DNA of 64,000 nucleotides from Lancefieldella sp. Marseille-Q7238 (GCF_949152215.1 NZ_OX424407.1:748530-812529), one strand, 5' to 3'; shown: positions 25,896 through 34,609, numbered from the stretch's first letter. A program made the numbers and translations. Notes: generated by a model not told the origin, from the letters alone.

Positions 25896-26921
25896 CTATG
25901 CCCGTCGAACCATCTCTTCATAACGTTGAGAATTCTCAGGAGTAAACCCAACCAAAACCGTTGGATTTTTGGCACTAACGGCAGCAGAAATCAGTTGAGT
26001 AGCTTCTTCAGAACTCTTCTTTCTAGTCTTAAGCCCAAGGCCGACCGTTTGGGAACCAGTCAGTCGGCATATCAAACTACGACTGATCGCTACAAAGTTT
26101 TTCCGCACAACATGCCGGTAAATCCAGAGAATATCCGTATAGGCCATAATCGCCCCGTCCTGTTTGGAAATAATAAAATTCTCGGACAGTGACATTCCCG
26201 GCAATCCCGGAACCATAGCTGAATCCTTCAGGCATACTTGCAATTCATCCCACGCTTTCTGGGTGAGTCCTTCCGCATCAAGACGATCCAAGCACGTACG
26301 AATCGTTTTTACGTGTCTGAAGTGGCTTGCAAGCATGATAATCCCCACAATGGCAGAAGCAATTGCAGCCGCAAAGAGCGGAGATGATAGGGAATCCTTC
26401 GCAGTAACCATCGTGTTAAGGTAGAACATGCCTACCTTGTTAGTCAGCGTGGTGGAGCTTATACCATACGTACTAGAAAGAACACTGATTAAATTGCTTG
26501 GCATCTTGGTTACGGTACCATACACCCGTATCGGCGACGGAGCCGTAACGCCTTCTCCATCTTTGGTGTACTGTGCCCAGTACTCTTTCTGACTGCTGAA
26601 TTTACTTTCGTCGGAGGGTTTCATACAGAGGATTGACAGTTGGCCATCCTTATCCACACATACATACATGTACTTGTCGTCAGAGCGCGCTGACCATTCA
26701 TCAAGACCCACTACATCAACATAGGCGTATTTTCCCTCCTGTGCATCGCTCATAGTGCCAAAGGGCACGGCATCAGCCTTACTTGTTGCGCCGATGATCC
26801 CAGCATTGACAAGACCACCGAGAAGGCCAAGAACAACCGCAACGATACAGCCGGCCACGCCCACCATAAAACGGAACTTTCTAGGTCTTAGATACTGCTC
26901 AAGATCGTTTCTTGCATTCAT
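25896..26921 (-). CDS. Two-helix membrane protein of unknown function
   Basis: A 341-residue protein I do not recognise. An N-terminal helix (FMVGVAGCIVAVVLGLLGGLV) leads to an outside domain of about 120 residues with strand-rich sequence (YAYVDVVGLDEW, KYMYVCVDKDGQLSILC). A second helix (FAAAIASAIVGIIMLASHF) follows, and then a cytoplasmic domain of about 140 residues resembling a small PH-like fold (NFIISKQDGAIMAYTDILWIYRHVV). ATG 26921 has AAGGCGG upstream. It lies 63 bases before the exporter operon on the same strand and may belong with it. Confidence 0.7.
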   Translation of the reverse strand: MNARNDLEQYLRPRKFRFMVGVAGCIVAVVLGLLGGLVNAGIIGATSKADAVPFGTMSDAQEGKYAYVDVVGLDEWSARSDDKYMYVCVDKDGQLSILCMKPSDESKFSSQKEYWAQYTKDGEGVTAPSPIRVYGTVTKMPSNLISVLSSTYGISSTTLTNKVGMFYLNTMVTAKDSLSSPLFAAAIASAIVGIIMLASHFRHVKTIRTCLDRLDAEGLTQKAWDELQVCLKDSAMVPGLPGMSLSENFIISKQDGAIMAYTDILWIYRHVVRKNFVAISRSLICRLTGSQTVGLGLKTRKKSSEEATQLISAAVSAKNPTVLVGFTPENSQRYEEMVRRA

Positions 26922-26954
26922 AGCATGACCGCCTTCTGCATCATCATGCACCAA

Positions 26955-27378
26955 TATATCGCTTCAAACGTATACTTTGTCTACCACGATTGATTGTACT
27001 ACAGCCGATTTCTATACAAAATGAGCAGCGCCTCTGACGATAAGCACAAGTAAATCTTCTGACTCTATTACTGCCTGTTAAGCCCTAGTATCATTGCCGG
27101 AGAATCTCATCGTTTTGTACAATAAAGCCGGAAACGCTTTACTCGGATACAGATCATCGCGTAAAGTCCAAATACCACCGCGCATCTTCGATCATCCTCA
27201 CTGCAAGATAATCGGAAAAATTGGCTACTTCGTTCTCAGTTCTAAAGGGCTCAACCATATTCTCAGGAAGTCTTACTTATAACAATATGATGATACTTGC
27301 TACAATTATCAAGATGGAGGAGCCCAAACTGCTGTACAACATTGCCACATGGATTTCTGAAACGTTATTAGCATAAAA
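26955..27378. other. Gene-free stretch
   Basis: About 420 AT-rich bases between the membrane-protein gene and the PTS operon terminator. It should hold the promoter of the - strand membrane-protein gene. Short open frames have no ribosome sites. I see no RNA gene. Confidence 0.4.
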
Positions 27379-27405
27379 GCAGCAGCAAGGCTACCCTGCT
27401 GCTGC
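27379..27405 (-). terminator. Rho-independent terminator of the PTS operon
   Basis: A perfect 9-base-pair stem of GCA repeats (27379-27387 with 27397-27405). Read on the - strand it is followed by TTTTATGC, a proper U-tract. It lies 47 bases after the IID stop. Confidence 0.85.
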
Positions 27406-27451
27406 CCATTTACCTAAAGAGTACAAACAAGTCCAAAGTACAATTTACGCT

Positions 27452-28330
27452 CTAAGCCAAGAAGCCAAAGTACGCTCCAATGACTCCTAAAACCATGGTA
27501 CCTAAAATAAGCCACATGGGATTGATCTTCTTGGCAAGAAGCCGGTAATAGATCCAAAATGCACTCATACCAACGATACCGGGCATGATGCTGTCAAGTA
27601 CGGTTTGAATGGTGGTTGGATCCTGACCCTCAACGGCCTGACCAATCTGCACGGGAATAGTTGCCCAGAACATATCTTTTGTCATACCACCAATAACCAT
27701 CGCACCCACGATGCCAATGGCAGCTATGACTTTCTGCATCAATCCGCTTTCGGATGCCTTCTCAAGAAAGCCCACTCCCATTGAATAGCCTTTTTGAACA
27801 CCCCAAACGCGAAGCCAGAACGCGGGAATGTTGTAGATGAGCAAAAAGACAATAGGTCCGGCCGCATTGCCCGCTTGACAAAGTGAAATACCTACGGCTG
27901 CGGCGACAACGCGAATGGTAGTAAGGAAGATAGCGTCACCAATGCCGGAAAGCGGACCCATGAGAGCGGCCTTAACGTCATTGACCGAATCAGGTTCAAT
28001 CTCACCGCGTGAGACACGCTCCTCCATAGCCATTGCAATGCCGCCAACAAACGGAGCAAACTGCACCGTGATATTGAAGAATGCCGCGTGACGGCGAAGA
28101 GCCGCCGCATAGTCATCAGGACGATCGTGATAAATCTTCTTGAGCATGCCGGCAACCATAAGACAAAACGCGAGGTTCATCTGCTTATAGTACGTCCAGG
28201 AAAACTCCATGCCCAAGGCGCCTGTATTGAGCGAAGACTTGATAAGATCGCTCTTGGTGATCTTATACTGATTATTATTCGCAGATACGTCAGTTTGAGC
28301 CGTAGTAGTTCTGGTCTTATTAGAAGTCAT
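27452..28330 (-). CDS. PTS mannose-family IID component
   Basis: A 292-residue membrane protein of the mannose-type phosphotransferase system. Family features are TGALGMEFSWTYYKQMNLAFCLMVAGMLKKIY near the start, the ALMGPLSGIGDAIF loop, and C-terminal hydrophobic segments. With IIC it forms the sugar channel. The start at ATG 28330 overlaps the IIC gene by 11 bases and is served by the GGAG inside the IIC tail. It is the last gene of the operon. Confidence 0.93.
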   Translation of the reverse strand: MTSNKTRTTTAQTDVSANNNQYKITKSDLIKSSLNTGALGMEFSWTYYKQMNLAFCLMVAGMLKKIYHDRPDDYAAALRRHAAFFNITVQFAPFVGGIAMAMEERVSRGEIEPDSVNDVKAALMGPLSGIGDAIFLTTIRVVAAAVGISLCQAGNAAGPIVFLLIYNIPAFWLRVWGVQKGYSMGVGFLEKASESGLMQKVIAAIGIVGAMVIGGMTKDMFWATIPVQIGQAVEGQDPTTIQTVLDSIMPGIVGMSAFWIYYRLLAKKINPMWLILGTMVLGVIGAYFGFLA

Positions 28331-29099
28331 CGTCGTCATCTCCTTCCGTTTCAAGCTGGGGACTACCGGAGTTGGCACCAAAGTTCAACAGGCCGAACTT
28401 CTCGATACCGATAATGATGGCGATAAGAGCAACGCCTAGCGAAGGAACGTTCATATACGAAGCAAGCAGGAAGCCTAGGAAGAAGAAGGGCAGAATCTCG
28501 CGCTTGAGAACAAGCCTGCCGAGCATAGCAAAGCCCATGGCAGGAAGAATATTGGCGGCAATACCAAAACCGTCCATAATGAACGCCGGAATCCAGTCAA
28601 GAAGGTTCTGTACAGCGCCGGCACCCAGATAATACGCAAAGCCGACGAGAAGAACGTTCTTCACAAGACCGATAAGGCCAATTGCCCAGTGCGCCACGTA
28701 AATACTTTTAAGATCACCCCTAGAAGCGCATACGTCGGCCTTGTCAACAATAATTGGCATAACGCCGTTGATAACGTTGCTGATAGCAAGCGAAAGCGTA
28801 GCGATAGGCATTGCCAGAGCAAGCGCCGCTTCAGTACCTTTTCCCAGCGTAATAGCAAAGGCGCAGGCAAGAATACTGCCTACCTTTTCGTCGGGCGGCA
28901 AATATGCACCGATGGAAATATTTCCCATAAAAAGAAGTTCAAGGCTGGCGCCAATAGCCAGTCCCGTCGGCAAGTCTCCCAGAATAAGACCGATTAAGGG
29001 ACACGTAACAATGGGTCTGAACGCATAGAGCGTACCAAGCTGATAATCAAACATCGCAAACGCTGTAACGAGCGATATCAGCAGTGTCTGTACGAGCAT
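28320..29099 (-). CDS. PTS mannose-family IIC component
   Basis: A 259-residue integral membrane protein. TCPLIGLILGDLPTGLAIGASLELLFMG and ISIGAYLPPDEKVGSILA are hallmark mannose-family IIC loops; seven or eight helices follow. The C-terminus ends in a run of five Asp. It forms the translocation path together with IID. ATG 29099 follows TTGGAGGAAAG. The order is IIA, IIB, IIC, IID on one transcript. Confidence 0.93.
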   Translation of the reverse strand: MLVQTLLISLVTAFAMFDYQLGTLYAFRPIVTCPLIGLILGDLPTGLAIGASLELLFMGNISIGAYLPPDEKVGSILACAFAITLGKGTEAALALAMPIATLSLAISNVINGVMPIIVDKADVCASRGDLKSIYVAHWAIGLIGLVKNVLLVGFAYYLGAGAVQNLLDWIPAFIMDGFGIAANILPAMGFAMLGRLVLKREILPFFFLGFLLASYMNVPSLGVALIAIIIGIEKFGLLNFGANSGSPQLETEGDDDDDF

Positions 29100-29156
29100 C
29101 TTTCCTCCAATCAAACTGTCTCAAACACTACATTGGTCGTGCAGGATCACGCGAGA

Positions 29157-29633
29157 CTATCTACCAAGGACATCTTCAATCTTGACCTTGGGATCGTCAG
29201 CAAGGGGCCGTATTTCCACCTCCACTCCCTTATCAAGCAACTCGTGAATGATCTCCTCCTCTTCAGGTTCAAGGAAGACCTGGCGAGCAACCTCGCGCGT
29301 AGTCGGACTTCCTTTGGTATTGCCTAGGTTTAAACTCTTGATTTGCGGACAACCATCGATAAGCTGCTTGGCTTCTGCAATGGTCTGCACACAGATAAGC
29401 ATGCGGTACTTGTCCGTCACGCCCGAGTTGATAGCTTCAACAGCATGAGCCATATCTTTAATGACCAGCTTGCAATCGGCTGGCTTACCCATCTTGAGTG
29501 TCATCTTCCAAACGGGATCATTCGCTACATGATCCCCTACACAAAAAATGCAGTTGGCCTGCAGGCCCTGAACCCAAGAGACGGCAACCTGTCCGTGCAG
29601 TAAACGATGATCAACCCTCGTAAGTAAAATCAT
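29157..29633 (-). CDS. PTS mannose-family IIB component
   Basis: A 158-residue cytoplasmic phosphotransfer protein. The start RVDHRLLHGQVAVSW holds the phosphorylated histidine, His13. KPADCKLVIKDM and LNLGNTKG fit the family. It takes phosphate from IIA and passes it to the sugar as it leaves the IIC/IID channel. It lies between IIA and IIC with short gaps. Confidence 0.93.
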   Translation of the reverse strand: MILLTRVDHRLLHGQVAVSWVQGLQANCIFCVGDHVANDPVWKMTLKMGKPADCKLVIKDMAHAVEAINSGVTDKYRMLICVQTIAEAKQLIDGCPQIKSLNLGNTKGSPTTREVARQVFLEPEEEEIIHELLDKGVEVEIRPLADDPKVKIEDVLGR

Positions 29634-29671
29634 GGTCAGCCTCTTTTCCTGAAAGCTAGATTCCCTAAAAG

Positions 29672-30091
29672 CTAGAAGGTTTCATCTTCTTCAAGCGTAG
29701 ATACATCATTCACAAGTTTTGGATGTACTTCAGTATTCGCAACAAGCTGTCTCAAAAGGTCTACCGTATTCTCAGTCTCATCAGAGAGAAAGAGCGTAAG
29801 CACCAGCGGAAGATTTATATTTGTGACCACATATACGTTCTTACGAGAAAGCATAAGTTTGGTGAACTCATTGTTTATGCTTCCTCCCATAAGGTCTGTC
29901 AGCACCACCACATCCGTGTCATTAGAAAAGGCGTCTACAAGAGCCAGGGCTTCCTTCTCGACATCATCATGTCCGTCTACGAACGCGTTGAGCACGTGCA
30001 CGTCAGCACGTTCCCCCATCAAAAGTTTTACGCTCTCGTAAAGACCTTTGGCAAAGTGTGCATGAGAAGCAATGATATAGTGCCTGTTCAT
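29672..30091 (-). CDS. PTS mannose-family IIA component
   Basis: A 139-residue cytoplasmic IIA protein. The phosphorylated His10 is in IIASHAHFAKGL. VVVLTDLMGGSINNEF is the conserved second block. It receives phosphate from HPr. Its start overlaps the stop of the epimerase gene by 4 bases (ATGA), which ties the transporter to that enzyme. Confidence 0.93.
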   Translation of the reverse strand: MNRHYIIASHAHFAKGLYESVKLLMGERADVHVLNAFVDGHDDVEKEALALVDAFSNDTDVVVLTDLMGGSINNEFTKLMLSRKNVYVVTNINLPLVLTLFLSDETENTVDLLRQLVANTEVHPKLVNDVSTLEEDETF

Positions 30092-30936
30092 GAATGAATC
30101 TCCTCCAGTGCCCTTCTATAAGCCGCAAGTGATCTTCTGTCCGCAGATGCGGGATCGGCGTAATATTGCGAACCAACAATCTCAAAACTCAGGTGACCTT
30201 TGTAGTCATTTCTTGTCAAAGCGAGAAGATCAGCCTCCAGGTTCCTCTCGCCATCTCCCCACGCCAAATGTGATACGGTCCCTGCATCCGTGAAGTGACA
30301 ATGCACGACATCTTTTCCAAAGGCATCAAAATAATCCTGTATCGTTTCATGGGCTCTCCACATGGCACCCGTATCAAGTAGAACCTTGAGGATGCTGCTT
30401 CCAACCTCATCAATCAACCTGCGAAGATCCTCACACCTGTTGCAAAGATTTGATTCTTCCGACTGAAGCGCCTCCACGGCAAGTACGATACCTTTGTGAG
30501 CAGCATACGATGACAAATCATTCAACATATAAACGCTGCGCTTCCAGGCTTCCGTGCGTTCTTCATCCAGAAAGCCCCAGCCCGGAGTTACGACAACTAT
30601 TCCCACTCCCAGCTCGGAAGCAACGTTAATGGCACGGAGAAAGTAATCCTTGGTTCTTTTAATTGATTCTTCTCCTCTGGCAGCAATGTTTGCCGGTTTG
30701 GGATTGTTCTGCTCGGGACAAAGCGCACATACGTCTAACCCAAAACTATTGGCAAGACGGGTAATCTTTTTAGGCGTATCATTTGAAGCATAATCAAGAA
30801 AGAAGTGCATGGGTCCGGTCCAGAGTTCAATGGCTTCAAACCCCGAATCTGCCGCAGATGCAAAAAACGCTTCCAGCGAGAAGAACCTGTGGGAGCAATT
30901 CATTGCTGCCGGAAGAAATCGCACATCAGAACCCAT
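30088..30936 (-). CDS. Sugar phosphate isomerase/epimerase (FrlC-like TIM barrel)
   Basis: A 282-residue TIM-barrel protein of the xylose-isomerase-like/AP-endonuclease-2 group. GFEAIELWTGPMHFFLDY, then VVVTPGWGFLDEERTEAWKR, LAVEALQSEESNLCN, LLDTGAMW and VVHCHFTDA carry the metal-binding Glu, Asp, His and Glu positions. The group includes FrlC, which interconverts psicoselysine and fructoselysine; the SIS gene next to it supports that role here. AAAGGAGG before ATG 30936 is excellent. Confidence 0.85.
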   Translation of the reverse strand: MGSDVRFLPAAMNCSHRFFSLEAFFASAADSGFEAIELWTGPMHFFLDYASNDTPKKITRLANSFGLDVCALCPEQNNPKPANIAARGEESIKRTKDYFLRAINVASELGVGIVVVTPGWGFLDEERTEAWKRSVYMLNDLSSYAAHKGIVLAVEALQSEESNLCNRCEDLRRLIDEVGSSILKVLLDTGAMWRAHETIQDYFDAFGKDVVHCHFTDAGTVSHLAWGDGERNLEADLLALTRNDYKGHLSFEIVGSQYYADPASADRRSLAAYRRALEEIHS

Positions 30937-30972
30937 ACCAACCTCCTTTCCAATATCCGAACCACTCGAACA

Positions 30973-32034
30973 CTAATACTCAAACTGATGGTAGTAGCGG
31001 CGATATTTGAGATTGTGCTTGGTTACCATCTCATAGTGTCTGGCTAAACGATCAGTCGTAAGAAGCGAGATAATATAAGACGAAACGATCGTACGGAATT
31101 TCTCATCAAGACCGGGAATGGCGTATTCTTTGGTATCAATAACGGTAATATCGGTATCACCGGTACGACCACTCATAAGGAACTTCTCGACACGTTCATC
31201 CAGTGCACGGCATTCATCTTCGCCTTTGAAGAGAACCACGGGTACACCGGGCTCCACAAGCTCCAGCGTTCCATGAAAGAAATCGGCTGAAGTGATATAG
31301 CGTGTACGCTTCCACTGCATTTCTTCAAGAATACACATAGAGAAGAGGATTGTCTCGCCCCACAGCGCACCGGAGCCGATAAACATGGTGTACGGCGCAA
31401 GAGCATACTTTTTGGCAAACTCTTCGGCTTTTGGTTCAAATCTTTTGCGAATGTCGAGAAACGCCGCCCATATATTCTTGGTTTGCTCGATAAATGCATC
31501 GTAATCAGGGAAGAAGCCTTCATGGTTAAGAATGCGCAGGCCAAAGCAGTCAGCTAGATAGTAGCCCTTTTCGCAACCACCGCTTCCGTGATTGTTTTTC
31601 ATGGACACACATCGATCAGCACCAACAACTTGTCCGATAGGACTGTCTGCCTGAGTCATGGCGTATATTCTCACACCCTTGTTTTTCATGGTCTTGAGCG
31701 CCTGCAGTACCTCGGGAGTGGTACCGGACTCGGATGAAGTGAGAACAACGGACTTCTCGGTCATGGTTTTATCACCCATGACATTAAACTCGGCCGCATG
31801 AAGCAGTGTAACTTGATGATCAGCATCCGCATATTTGTTCATAAGATACTGCATACGCAAAAACTCATCCCACGTGCCGCCCACACCCAAAAGATACAGC
31901 CGATCAAACCCCTCGTTACAGACATCGTCGGCAAACTGTTTCATGCGCTGACCTACGGTGTAGAGCTCTTTTCCATCTTCAAGATAACCTTCTTGATCAA
32001 AGTGCATAATCTCAACTTTTTCGGTTTCTTCCAT
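30973..32034 (-). CDS. SIS-domain deglycase, FrlB/GfrF-like
   Basis: A 353-residue double-SIS protein. YLLGVGGTWDEF and VLTSSESGTTPEV bind the phosphosugar in the first domain. The second holds ADFFHGTLELVEPGVPVVLFKGEDECRALDERVEKFL, which closely follows FrlB, the fructoselysine 6-phosphate deglycase. Such enzymes split Amadori products, phosphorylated at C6, into glucose 6-phosphate and an amino acid. ATG 32034 has GGAAGGAG; a longer in-frame start lacks support. It is the first gene of the PTS operon; the missing FrlD kinase is explained if the PTS phosphorylates the substrate. Confidence 0.85.
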   Translation of the reverse strand: MEETEKVEIMHFDQEGYLEDGKELYTVGQRMKQFADDVCNEGFDRLYLLGVGGTWDEFLRMQYLMNKYADADHQVTLLHAAEFNVMGDKTMTEKSVVLTSSESGTTPEVLQALKTMKNKGVRIYAMTQADSPIGQVVGADRCVSMKNNHGSGGCEKGYYLADCFGLRILNHEGFFPDYDAFIEQTKNIWAAFLDIRKRFEPKAEEFAKKYALAPYTMFIGSGALWGETILFSMCILEEMQWKRTRYITSADFFHGTLELVEPGVPVVLFKGEDECRALDERVEKFLMSGRTGDTDITVIDTKEYAIPGLDEKFRTIVSSYIISLLTTDRLARHYEMVTKHNLKYRRYYHQFEY

Positions 32035-32186
32035 ATTGCTCTCCTTCCCCACAAAACATCCCAATTGCTCTTCCTCATAACCGCAATGTCTTACCAATTA
32101 AAGCGCCTTGTGGATGCGTGCGCATGGCCTCCAAAATGCTTTGACCTTCCAAAGAACCATAGAGATACAAGTTCATACTTTTTATT

Positions 32187-32291
32187 ACCACTTTTGTGTA
32201 TAAGATAGCAAAATACCGAACCACTTTAATGAAAAAAGATTATATACATGTGTCCATACGGGTAAGTGGTATTAAATTGTCGCTCAGTGGT
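32187..32291 (-). promoter_or_regulatory. Promoter of the deglycase-PTS operon with four operator-like half-sites
   Basis: A TATAAT box on the - strand (32239-32244) sits about 200 bases before the deglycase gene. Around it are four copies of ACCACTT or its complement: 32187-32193 and 32220-32226 read on +, 32264-32270 and 32285-32291 read on - (the last with one change). The copy at 32264 covers the -35 position. Two GntR/UTRA genes lie just upstream, so these are likely their sites. Confidence 0.6.
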
Positions 32292-32328
32292 ATATATGGG
32301 ATTGACTGCTTGGCAAAATACCCGAACA

Positions 32329-33057
32329 TCAGTGGGAAACCGAATAGCCGCCTAGGTCTCCCCTTCTGAATGCCGAAACATATTCAACAGCCTTGCTGTC
32401 TTCATCATAGCTCACGCATTCGTATGAAATAACAGGCGCACCCTCGCTCACACCTAAAAGATGTGCATCTCTCACACCCAAGCGAGCCATATCCAGATGC
32501 TCAACTGCAGATACTACCGGATGACCAAACATGCTGTAGGCTTCATACAGTGAAAACACTCCAACATCCACACTCTCTATCTGGGGAAATAATGGGATGG
32601 GAATATAGGTTTTTTCTATCATAAGGGGAGCATCGTTTGCATAATTCAGGCGCTTGATGGTGAGAATATCGGCGTTGCAATCTATTCCAAAAAGATGCGC
32701 AAAGAACTCGCCCGCCGGCCTCACGGTTTTTGAAAGAACCTTAACTGAAGGTACCGCACTACGTGCGCGAACGCTCTCACGAAATCCTGCAAGCTTTACT
32801 GCATCCGACTCCCCCAAATGCTCGTTCATGACATAGACACCCTTGCCCTGAACACGTCGTAAAAGACCTCCCACCACAAGTGCATCGACAGCGTTTCTCA
32901 CGGTCAAACGTGTTACGTCAAAGCGCTCGGCAAGTTCATTTTCCGAAGGTATGGCACTCCCAGGCTGATAGAAACCATCCTCTATTTCGTCGCGGATAGC
33001 TTCACGTATTTGAAGGTATTTGGGCTTCTCGATATGTTGTAAGTTCACCTGCGTCAC
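32329..33057 (-). CDS. GntR/HutC-family regulator with UTRA domain (second of a pair)
   Basis: A 242-residue repressor or activator. The N-terminal winged helix reads QIREAIRDEIEDGFYQPGSAIPSENELAERFDVTRLTVRNAVDALV, and a UTRA ligand domain follows (LTIKRLNYANDAPLMIEKTYIP). UTRA domains sense sugar phosphates or amino-acid derivatives. I use GTG 33057, which overlaps the upstream regulator stop (GTGA); a TTG one codon earlier is possible. It probably controls the deglycase-PTS operon directly downstream and works with its paralogue. Confidence 0.9.
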   Translation of the reverse strand: MTQVNLQHIEKPKYLQIREAIRDEIEDGFYQPGSAIPSENELAERFDVTRLTVRNAVDALVVGGLLRRVQGKGVYVMNEHLGESDAVKLAGFRESVRARSAVPSVKVLSKTVRPAGEFFAHLFGIDCNADILTIKRLNYANDAPLMIEKTYIPIPLFPQIESVDVGVFSLYEAYSMFGHPVVSAVEHLDMARLGVRDAHLLGVSEGAPVISYECVSYDEDSKAVEYVSAFRRGDLGGYSVSH

Positions 33058-33806
33058 CAAAACGTCCTCTCAAGGCTCATTGGCCTACCGCATAAACTAA
33101 CAAACGTATACCTGTCGGACCGTATGACGGACTTGTAATACTCAAGAGGCTCTTTAGCTTTCCCAAAGTTAATACCCGATTGGAAAAAAACTGCATCTCC
33201 CTCATACATGTCAAGAAGATTCGCTTCTTGAGAATCAAGATGAGTAATGGAAAGGACATCCGTGCCGTGTATGAGAGAAAATCCGTATTCGTTTCTCATA
33301 ACATCAAAAAGAGATTCTTTTGAGAAATCATGACTCTCGATACCGGGACATAATGCTTCGTTCACATAGGAAGTCTCAATCATACAGGGGAGGTCATCCA
33401 CGTAGCGCAAACGCATAAGCTGCAGGACGTTGCAACTTATATCTATACTCAGTTTTCGAGCAACGTGAGCATTGCCCGAACAGATTTTTTGACTAATCAC
33501 CATGGAGTTAGGTATATGTCCAGATTTTCTAACGTTGTCACTAAATCCGTATGTTTCTGCCGTTCCTGTAACCGAGATTGGACGTTCCGGAGCCACATAC
33601 GTACCCGACCCCTGACGACTCTCTAAAACATGCATGGTAGTGAGATGGCGCACGGCGCTCCGTAAAGCAGAGCGCGAGATTTTCCACATTTCACACATAT
33701 CCCGCTCAGAAGGAAGCTTGTCACCTTCCTTAAGATGGTTGACCATGATGTAATTCTTAACACTCTCAAGTGCATTATCAAGAGGCGGAATCTTCTTGCG
33801 TGACAC
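33054..33806 (-). CDS. GntR/HutC-family regulator with UTRA domain (first of a pair)
   Basis: A 250-residue paralogue of the following gene. The winged helix is seen in VKNYIMVNHLKEGDKLPSERDMCEMWKISRSALRSAVRHL and the UTRA domain in VLQLMRLRYVDDLPCMIETSYV. It starts with GTG 33806 after GGGAGG and overlaps the preceding stop by one base (TAGTG). Two tandem regulators of this kind are unusual and may bind different ligands or half-sites of the same promoter. Confidence 0.9.
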   Translation of the reverse strand: MSRKKIPPLDNALESVKNYIMVNHLKEGDKLPSERDMCEMWKISRSALRSAVRHLTTMHVLESRQGSGTYVAPERPISVTGTAETYGFSDNVRKSGHIPNSMVISQKICSGNAHVARKLSIDISCNVLQLMRLRYVDDLPCMIETSYVNEALCPGIESHDFSKESLFDVMRNEYGFSLIHGTDVLSITHLDSQEANLLDMYEGDAVFFQSGINFGKAKEPLEYYKSVIRSDRYTFVSLCGRPMSLERTFW

Positions 33807-34354
33807 TACTTGCCTCCCGATCTACCCTTATCCGCTTGATCTCGCATGGCGAGTATATCTTCGCAGACGTTGTCAGCTCCTTCACGAAGCAGCTTATACA
33901 TACGCGATGCACGCAGTATTTCTCGCCTAACCAAAGAAATGCCCAAGACAAACCCTTTACCGTCGATTCCTTTAACGGTAAGCATGACGTTCATTGAAGT
34001 GCAATACTTGCCATCTTTTCCTGCATTAGCACGAGAAACGGCCGCAGGATTCATGAGCACACTCTCAAACAAATCTTTACGGCTCATATCCTTATTGACA
34101 TCGATGCTTTCGTTTTCGATGACCGTGCAATCCAATATGTCAGCATACTCGTGAATGGCAGGTTCCATTCCTGGAAGCGACACGGCCCATTGCTGATGTA
34201 TCTCATCTTGATAGATGGACGGCACCACAGAGAATTTAGGTGCTTCAAAGATGGCTTTTGTAACTAAAAAGCCCTTATCGGCCAGTTTTTCAGAAACTGA
34301 TTTTCCAAAGAGTGCCACATCTTCTCCGATTCGTATCCCGTATAGAAGGGTCAA
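33806..34354 (-). CDS. Conserved-looking protein of unknown function heading the regulator operon
   Basis: A 182-residue protein I do not recognise. It is mixed alpha/beta with no signal or membrane segment; notable stretches are YGIRIGEDVALFGKSV, FEAPKFSVVPSIYQDEIHQQW, DILDCTVIENESID and GFVLGISLVRREILRAS. It is translationally coupled to the GntR gene that follows. The start is a TTG with a poor ribosome site, so the true start may differ. Its place suggests a sensor or partner of the two regulators, or an enzyme of the Amadori pathway. Confidence 0.6.
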   Translation of the reverse strand: MTLLYGIRIGEDVALFGKSVSEKLADKGFLVTKAIFEAPKFSVVPSIYQDEIHQQWAVSLPGMEPAIHEYADILDCTVIENESIDVNKDMSRKDLFESVLMNPAAVSRANAGKDGKYCTSMNVMLTVKGIDGKGFVLGISLVRREILRASRMYKLLREGADNVCEDILAMRDQADKGRSGGK

Positions 34355-34476
34355 GCAAGTGCCGCATGAATTTCATTATATACAAGACAGCATTATTTAG
34401 AATCAGTTGAAAGACGCGCGTAAGTAAGAACTATTGTAATGCCTGATGATAGCATAAATTCAACTCTTCATTGATG

Positions 34477-34568
34477 ATTTTCGAGGATTTTCATTTATTA
34501 TTTTCGAGCCAACTCAACTATGTTTTTCGAGCGATTACATTGGCGATTTTCGAGGGATTAACCGTAGT
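34477..34568. repeat. Four ATTTTCGAG motifs at exact 23-base spacing
   Basis: TTTTCGAG occurs at 34478, 34501, 34524 and 34547, each followed by about 15 unrelated bases. The eight to nine bases are constant and the rest varies. A partial inverted copy (CTTCGAAAAT) is at 34634-34643. The array lies between the regulator operon and the TetR gene, as expected of cooperative binding sites for a DNA-binding protein. Confidence 0.75.
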
Positions 34569-34609
34569 GAAAGGCTTACTGTACGCCGTTATTCCTCCTG
34601 AAATTCGCC

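Noticed and set aside
34477-34568. CRISPR-like array
   Set aside because: The constant part is only 8-9 bases and the fill about 15, too short for repeats and spacers; better read as binding sites.
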